Shown: positions 58,945 to 64,000 of the stretch, in pieces
Numbering within the stretch: the first letter of the stretch is position 1
How the letters are laid out: every line of letters starts with the position of its first letter
Source: Paenibacillus silvae
Lineage (GTDB): Bacteria; Bacillota; Bacilli; Paenibacillales; Paenibacillaceae
NCBI RefSeq assembly: GCF_014639235.1
Contig: NZ_BMFU01000001.1
Location: forward strand, 620,001 to 684,000
Length of the DNA stretch: 64,000 nucleotides
Reading direction: 5' to 3'
The notes under the pieces: model-generated
The model's database searches: none
Seen by the model: the letters and a program-made list of their open reading frames with translations, nothing else
What the model was told of the DNA's origin: nothing
Made by a program: the position numbers and the translations under genes

Positions 58945-59431
58945 GATGCTCATTCCCTTCAATCTTTGCAGCCGCTTTCTCACGGCGTCCTTCCAATAAT
59001 GTCTCCACAATAATTAATGCTACCCCGATACAGATCGCCGAGTCAGCAATGTTGAAAATGGGAAACGTGTAACTTCCGAAATTAAGCTGTACAAAATCTA
59101 CAACTTCCCCTGTCAAAGCCCGGTCAAGGAAGTTGCCGATCGCTCCACCAAGCACCAGGCTAAGAGCTACTGGCAGCAATTTGTGCGGTGTATCTTTTAC
59201 TTTTTGCAAATACCAGATCAAAGCGACAACCACAATAATTGTAACCACAATAAAGAACCAGCGCTGGTCCTGCAAAATGCCAAACGCCGCACCTGAATTA
59301 CGATGGGAAGTGATGACAAAAAAATTGCCAATGACCGGAATCTCTTCTCTAAGCTCCATCCGGGTAGCAATCAGGTACTTTGTTCCCTGATCGACTAAAA
59401 ATACGATAAAAGCAATGATATAATACACCAC
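58937..59431 (-). CDS. lspA: Lipoprotein signal peptidase II
   Basis: GTG 59431, 11 bases after GGAG, gives 164 residues; a GTG at 59428 and a longer frame are alternatives. Four membrane helices are visible. The catalytic aspartyl dyad is in AIGNFLDRALTGEVVDF and FPIFNIADSAICIG, where the two Asp are conserved. The N-terminal FLVDQGTKYLIA and NFFVITSHRNSGAAFGIL complete the family pattern. It cleaves prolipoproteins such as the lipobox proteins in this window. It is coupled to the pseudouridine synthase gene. Confidence 0.96.
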   Translation of the reverse strand: MVYYIIAFIVFLVDQGTKYLIATRMELREEIPVIGNFFVITSHRNSGAAFGILQDQRWFFIVVTIIVVVALIWYLQKVKDTPHKLLPVALSLVLGGAIGNFLDRALTGEVVDFVQLNFGSYTFPIFNIADSAICIGVALIIVETLLEGRREKAAAKIEGNEHHE

Positions 59432-59669
59432 GTTTGTTGTCACTCCGTTCTTGTCTTTTCCAGCGATAACAACGCATTCGCCAGACTTATTTATTGTAGC
59501 ACAGCTATTTAGAGATCGTCCATGACGGGCAAACGCTCCGTTCTGCAGATTTCTTGGAAAAAGCCTTGGAAAAAGCGATAACATTTGCCTTCTGTAATCC
59601 CGCCTGAAAAGGCACATCCTAGATTGGAGACATCAACCGGATTCCGAACGAATCAGAAAGGGGAAAGCC

Positions 59670-60398
59670 ATGTCACATTTCACAGCCAAGCAACTGCAAG
59701 CACTGCGTTCCCAGCTAATGAGCAATAAACGTGATATTGAACATCGATTGTCCGAGAATGAGCACTATGGCTTGGGGGATTCTCTAAAGCTTCAGACCGG
59801 AGAACTGTCACCCATCGATAATCATCCTGGCGATTTGGCTACAGAGGTATATGAACGAGAGAAGGATATTTCCCTGCTTGAGCATGATGAGTTTCAACTT
59901 GAACGCATTGATTCTGCCCTGCATGCGATCGAGGAAGGTCATTACGGAACCTGTGCAGTCTGCCAGCGGCCGATTCCTTATGAGCGTATGGAAGCTGTTC
60001 CGTACACCAAATACTGCAAAAAGCATCAACCCGAAACCGTCGTTTCCGAGAACCGCCCTGTGGAAGAACAATTTCTTGCCCCGGCGTTTGGACGTACCAG
60101 TCTGGACGAACGAGAGGACCAGAACGGCTTCGACGGTGAAGATGCCTGGCAGATTGTAGAGAGCTGGGGAACCTCCAATACTCCTGCAATGGCAGAAAGC
60201 GGTGATATCGACAGTTACGATGTGATGGCTATTGAAGCTGCAGAAGAGCTGGACGGTTTTGTTGAAGCATACGAGAGCTTTGTGGCAACAGATATTTATG
60301 GTCATGATGTATCCATTGTTCGTAATCGGCAGTATCGGAAGTACCTTGAAAATGGTGAAGGGTCAGGACTGCTCGAACCGGGCTCCGAGGAGGATTAA
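59670..60398 (+). CDS. YteA-type zinc-finger protein (TraR/DksA C4 fold)
   Basis: Two hundred and forty-two residues after GAAAGGGGA. N-terminal helices (TAKQLQALRSQLMSNKRDIEHRL, then EHDEFQLERIDSALHAIEEG) are followed at about residues 92-115 by CAVCQRPIPYERMEAVPYTKYCKKH, a DksA/TraR-like zinc finger (the second pair is CKKH, so one ligand is His). The acidic tail (DVMAIEAAEELDGFVEAYESFVATDIYGHDV) is typical of YteA family sporulation-associated proteins (TIGR02890). It may bind RNA polymerase as DksA does. Its 3' end overlaps the converging DUF5665 gene by four bases. Confidence 0.85.
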   Translation: MSHFTAKQLQALRSQLMSNKRDIEHRLSENEHYGLGDSLKLQTGELSPIDNHPGDLATEVYEREKDISLLEHDEFQLERIDSALHAIEEGHYGTCAVCQRPIPYERMEAVPYTKYCKKHQPETVVSENRPVEEQFLAPAFGRTSLDEREDQNGFDGEDAWQIVESWGTSNTPAMAESGDIDSYDVMAIEAAEELDGFVEAYESFVATDIYGHDVSIVRNRQYRKYLENGEGSGLLEPGSEED

Positions 60399-60757
60399 TA
60401 CGTATTCATATCCAGCTGACGCTGCACGATTCGTACAATATCAGCGATGTAATCTCCGACAATCGGCAGATTTAATGCGCCCAGAACCTGTAACACATAG
60501 ATAATCGTTGCTGCAAAAAAAGTAAATCCGATGGCGATCCCTACACCTCTCGCCGTTCCAGACAACAGATTTAACCAGATGAGCTTCCATGGTCGGTTCA
60601 GCAGCTCTGTATATTGTGCAATGCGTGAACGCTCCAGTTCATTCGCGATCCGGCTCGTTAATGTATGTAATTGTTCAATTTTGTCGTGAGACGTATCCAC
60701 AGGTTCAGCATTAGAGACGGCTGTAGTGGATGCGGCTGGCTGGTCCTGTTTGCTCAT
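60395..60757 (-). CDS. DUF5665-family membrane protein
   Basis: ATG 60757 after GGAGCG gives 120 residues. A polar N-terminal part (QDQPAASTTAVSNAEPVDTSHDKIEQLHTLTSRIANELERSRIAQYTELLNRPWKLIWLNLLSGTARGVGIAIGFTFFAATIIYVLQVL) contains a coiled helix, an amphipathic LNRPWKLIWLNLL segment and one clear hydrophobic helix (GVGIAIGFTFFAATIIYVLQ). This is DUF5665, a small Firmicutes family next to ileS. Function unknown; the tail ends in the gene of the opposite strand (four-base overlap). Confidence 0.75.
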   Translation of the reverse strand: MSKQDQPAASTTAVSNAEPVDTSHDKIEQLHTLTSRIANELERSRIAQYTELLNRPWKLIWLNLLSGTARGVGIAIGFTFFAATIIYVLQVLGALNLPIVGDYIADIVRIVQRQLDMNTY

Positions 60758-60825
60758 ATTTCGCTCCAATCGTTTATGATATTGATACAAGCTCACAATT
60801 TAATCATTTCCTTATCGTGCAAAAA

Positions 60826-60874
60826 TCAAACGAGCCCAGCTACAGGAATTGCTTCCCTGGCTGCGGCTCGTTTA
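60826..60874. terminator. Terminator of ileS
   Basis: AAACGAGCC pairs with GGCTCGTTT across a partly paired 30-base loop, and T-rich sequence follows on the minus strand, about 55 bases after the ileS stop. Confidence 0.65.
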
Positions 60875-60929
60875 AGTTGGTTCACTATTTAATTAGTTTA
60901 TCCTCAATATTAGAAAACTACTCTACAGG

Positions 60930-63900
60930 CTACGCTTCAATGTAGATTCCGATTGCTTTGCCTCCGGCATCCACACGTTCCATGTTATCAGCCGAACCAA
61001 AGGTTACTTCTGTTACAAGTACATTCTCACGCAGAACTTCGTCAAATGCTTGAATTGCTGCTTGAAGATCCGCATCGACTTCCAGCGTCAAACGCACTCT
61101 TTTCTCAATTGGCAGATCAAGTCGTTTCCGTGTATCCTGCACAGCTCGAACGACTTCACGCACCCAGCCTTCCTGTTCAAGTGCTTCCGTAATTTCTGTG
61201 TTCAGCGCTACGGTAAGACCATAACCTGATGCCGACGCAAACCCGGACTTCGCCTGCTTCTCAACCAGCAGTTCCTCGTTCGTCACCTGCAGCTCCTCTC
61301 CTTCTGGAGAAACGACGTTAAATACGCCTTCCGCTACCACTTTGCGTGTCTCATCCGCAGTCATGCCTTTAAACAGGTTTTGCAGGAAACCTACGTTTTT
61401 GCCGTATTTTTTTCCCGCAACCTTCAGGTTCAGCTTGAGTGTAAAATCTACGAATTCCGCATCATTATGCTCGGTACGGATTCCTTTGACATTGATCTCT
61501 TCCTTGATGATCTCTTCATAACTTGCCAGATCAAAGCCTTTATCCAAAGAAACGATCAGTTCAGACAATGGCTGACGAGTTTTGATGCCCGTTTCATTAC
61601 GAACGTTACGAGCCAGCTCTACCACGCGACGAGCCGTTTCCATATCCTGCTCCAGCGCTGCATCGATCAAGGCTTCGTTAGCTGTCGGGTAATCGTCCAT
61701 ATGCACGCTCTCACCCGTCGTCAAGTTCAGATAGATATCCTCAGCCAGCATAGGTGTAAATGGCGCCACCAGCTTCGCTGTAGTCACCAGCACTTCGGTC
61801 AGGGTACGATAAGCATCCAGCTTATCCTCTGTCAGACCACTTCCCCAGAATCGGTCACGGGAACGGCGGATGTACCAGTTGCTCAGCTCATCTACAAACG
61901 CTTCAATAGCTTTAGAGGAATTCAGATAATCATTCACTGCCAGTGCTTTTTCCACAACAAGGATCAGACTGTTAAGTCTCGACAGAATCCAGCGGTCCAG
62001 CTTGTGTGCAGATAATTGGAACGGATGCTCCTGCGGATCGAACCCATCGATTGTTGCATACAGCGTCAGGAATGCATGGGTGTTCACCAATGTATCGACC
62101 ATTTTGGATTTGGCTTCCCCAACGATGCCCTTGGAGAAACGTTTGCTGTTCCATGGCGCGCTGTCAGACAGCAATGCCCAGCGGAACGCATCCGTACCGT
62201 ATTCCTCGATAACCTCCCATGGGTCAATGACGTTGCCTTTGGATTTGGACATCTTCTGACCGTTCTCGTCCAGTACATGCCCTGTTGCCATAACGGCTTT
62301 GTAAGGTGCTTTGCCTGTCAAAAGGGTGGACACCGCGAGCAGGCTGTAGAACCAGCCGCGCGTCTGGTCGATGCCTTCACAGATCATATCCGCCGGATAC
62401 TGCTGTTCAAATACTTCTTTATTTTCAAAAGGATAGTGCTGCTGTGCAAACGGCATCGAGCCGCTGTCGAACCAGACATCAATCACTTCCGGCGTACGTT
62501 TCATCTCGTATTTGCCACATGAGCTTAGCACCTTCACTTCATCCACATACGGCTTGTGCAGCTCGAGATTTTCAGGCACTTCTCCGATCGCACGGGCACG
62601 AAGCTCAGCAATGCTGTGTGGTGCAAACTGTTCCCCTGTCTCTTCACATACCCAGATGTTCAGCGGCGTACCCCAGTAACGGTCACGGCTGATGTTCCAG
62701 TCCACGAGGTCCTCCAGAAACTTCCCGAAGCGGCCTTCACGCACATGCCCTGGATACCATTCCACTTCGCTGTTATTGGCGATAAGCTGATCCTTGATCG
62801 CTGTGGTCTGGATAAACCAGCTATCCATCGCATAGTACAGCAGCGGTGTATCACAGCGCCAGCAGAACGGGTAGCTGTGCTCGTATTTTTCCTTGCTGAA
62901 CAAACGACCATTTTCCGATAGGTATCTGACGATGTCGATGTCGCAATCCTTCACAAATCGGCCAGCAAAATCCGTCACTTGAGCAACAAATTTGCCTTCC
63001 AGATCAACCATATTGACAAAGCTGATGCCGTTCTCGCGGCATACACGATAGTCATCTTCACCGTGTGCAGGAGCCATGTGAACGATACCCGTACCGCTTG
63101 CATCCGTTACAAAGGACGCCCCTAACACGATATTTGTTTTCTCTGCCTGAACATAATTAAATGGCGGACTGTAGGTTTTGCCAACCAGATCGGCGCCCTT
63201 CAGAGTGCCAATGATCTCATATTCACCTTTGCTGTCCTTCATGACCTTCTCTACAAGATTGGTTGCCATGATGTATACTTCATCGTTCTGACGAACACGG
63301 GAATAATCCATGTCCGGGTTGACCGCAAGTGCCACGTGAGAAGGCAGTGTCCAAGGTGTTGTCGTCCAGGCCAGCACGAACTCACCGCTATCATGCAGTT
63401 TGAACTTGGCTGTAGCACTCAGGTCTTTGACATCCTTATAGCCTTGTGCAACTTCATGCGAGCTCAACGTTGTCTGACAGGAAGGACAGTACGGGCTAAC
63501 GCGATGACCGCGATACAGTAGCCCTTTTTCGTGAATGGTCGCAAGGATGTTCCATACACTTTCGATGTAGTTGTTATCGAGCGTGATGTATGGATTATCC
63601 ATGTCCGTCCAGTAACCGATGCCTTCCGTCAAGTCGCGCCATTGCTGCTCGTATTCAAATACGCTCGCTTTACATTCGTTGATGAATTTCTCCACACCGT
63701 AATCTTCGATCTCCCACTTGTGAGAGATACCCAATTTCTTCTGTACTCCGAGCTCTACCGGCAAACCATGGGTATCCCATCCGGCTTTACGAACGACACG
63801 GTAACCCTTCATCGTATTGTAACGACCAACAAAATCCTTGATTACACGTCCGAGCACGTGCCCGATATGAGGTTTACCGTTCGCTGTAGGCGGGCCTTCA

Positions 63901-64000
63901 TAGAAGACAAAGTTTGGCTTGCCCTCCCGATTTTCAATGGAACGTTTAAAGGTGTTCTCTGTCTTCCATTTATTTAACATGCGTAATTCTCTCGCACGTG
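60930..64000 (-). CDS. ileS: Isoleucyl-tRNA synthetase, type 2 (5' end outside window)
   Basis: Charges tRNA-Ile and edits valine. The frame runs into the window edge; the final in-window codons (RARELR) precede MLNKWKTENTF, so an internal ATG is not the true start. HIGH is in GKPHIGHVLGR, KMSKS in GQKMSKSKGNVI, and the editing CP1 domain contains LAWTTTPWTLPSHVALAV. RKAGWDTHGLPVELGVQKKLGI, YCPSCQTTLSSHEVAQGY and the lack of a C-terminal Cys4 zinc finger resemble the eukaryote-like type 2 enzymes, which are known to tolerate mupirocin. About 1023 codons are present in the window. Confidence 0.9.
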   Translation of the reverse strand, partial: RARELRMLNKWKTENTFKRSIENREGKPNFVFYEGPPTANGKPHIGHVLGRVIKDFVGRYNTMKGYRVVRKAGWDTHGLPVELGVQKKLGISHKWEIEDYGVEKFINECKASVFEYEQQWRDLTEGIGYWTDMDNPYITLDNNYIESVWNILATIHEKGLLYRGHRVSPYCPSCQTTLSSHEVAQGYKDVKDLSATAKFKLHDSGEFVLAWTTTPWTLPSHVALAVNPDMDYSRVRQNDEVYIMATNLVEKVMKDSKGEYEIIGTLKGADLVGKTYSPPFNYVQAEKTNIVLGASFVTDASGTGIVHMAPAHGEDDYRVCRENGISFVNMVDLEGKFVAQVTDFAGRFVKDCDIDIVRYLSENGRLFSKEKYEHSYPFCWRCDTPLLYYAMDSWFIQTTAIKDQLIANNSEVEWYPGHVREGRFGKFLEDLVDWNISRDRYWGTPLNIWVCEETGEQFAPHSIAELRARAIGEVPENLELHKPYVDEVKVLSSCGKYEMKRTPEVIDVWFDSGSMPFAQQHYPFENKEVFEQQYPADMICEGIDQTRGWFYSLLAVSTLLTGKAPYKAVMATGHVLDENGQKMSKSKGNVIDPWEVIEEYGTDAFRWALLSDSAPWNSKRFSKGIVGEAKSKMVDTLVNTHAFLTLYATIDGFDPQEHPFQLSAHKLDRWILSRLNSLILVVEKALAVNDYLNSSKAIEAFVDELSNWYIRRSRDRFWGSGLTEDKLDAYRTLTEVLVTTAKLVAPFTPMLAEDIYLNLTTGESVHMDDYPTANEALIDAALEQDMETARRVVELARNVRNETGIKTRQPLSELIVSLDKGFDLASYEEIIKEEINVKGIRTEHNDAEFVDFTLKLNLKVAGKKYGKNVGFLQNLFKGMTADETRKVVAEGVFNVVSPEGEELQVTNEELLVEKQAKSGFASASGYGLTVALNTEITEALEQEGWVREVVRAVQDTRKRLDLPIEKRVRLTLEVDADLQAAIQAFDEVLRENVLVTEVTFGSADNMERVDAGGKAIGIYIEA

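Overview
The window looks like a chromosomal segment of a low-GC, spore-forming Gram-positive bacterium, most likely Paenibacillus (inference). The grounds are the pyrR-led pyrimidine operon with a PyrR-type attenuator, LL-diaminopimelate aminotransferase, two YjcZ-type sporulation miniproteins, a YteA-type zinc-finger protein, NucB, DUF3889 and DUF5665 proteins, and GGAGG-type ribosome binding sites throughout.

Layout. 1-1294 is the 5' part of a secreted M1 zinc metallopeptidase. About 1383-7730 is an AT-rich decayed island. One end is a degenerate tRNA-Val(GAC)-like gene beside a broken tyrosine integrase; the other is a diverged copy of the tRNA 3' half plus its terminator. Inside are fragments of a serine recombinase, a second tyrosine recombinase, an agr-like cassette with a LytTR regulator and an ATP-dependent DNA ligase, an intact SRAP (HMCES-type) protein, and two related secreted proteins in opposite orientation. 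7.8-13 kb holds small genes (lipoprotein, GNAT, DUF3892, DUF3889, manganese catalase, a ribbon-helix-helix repressor under a 42-bp palindrome). 13-17 kb is a Fur-box-preceded iron-siderophore permease pair with an ABC exporter. 18-30 kb carries a LOG-family protein, ung, a MalY-type lyase with a divergent XRE regulator, an M16C peptidase, tRNA-Leu, a stress protein, NucB and a LOV-domain histidine kinase. 31-36 kb has sporulation-type small genes, a methyltransferase-TPR protein and tRNA-Ile2/Met and tRNA-fMet.

36-43.3 kb is a five-gene operon combining a MacAB-like ATPase/adaptor/FtsX-permease module with a second ATPase that ends in an AbrB-like domain and a sugar-type binding protein. 43.5-53 kb is the pyr operon in the order pyrR-pyrB-pyrC-carA-carB-pyrF-pyrE, without pyrP, pyrK or pyrD. 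A giant YhgE/Pip-type membrane protein follows, then dapL, an RluA-family pseudouridine synthase, lspA, the YteA-type gene, a DUF5665 gene and a type-2 ileS cut by the window end.

An unusual recurring item is a roughly 180-bp palindromic element present three times (19.6, 49.5 and 56.1 kb), one copy lying inside the pyr operon, plus a 40-bp remnant with the same ends at 18.8 kb. I see no CRISPR array and no intact prophage.
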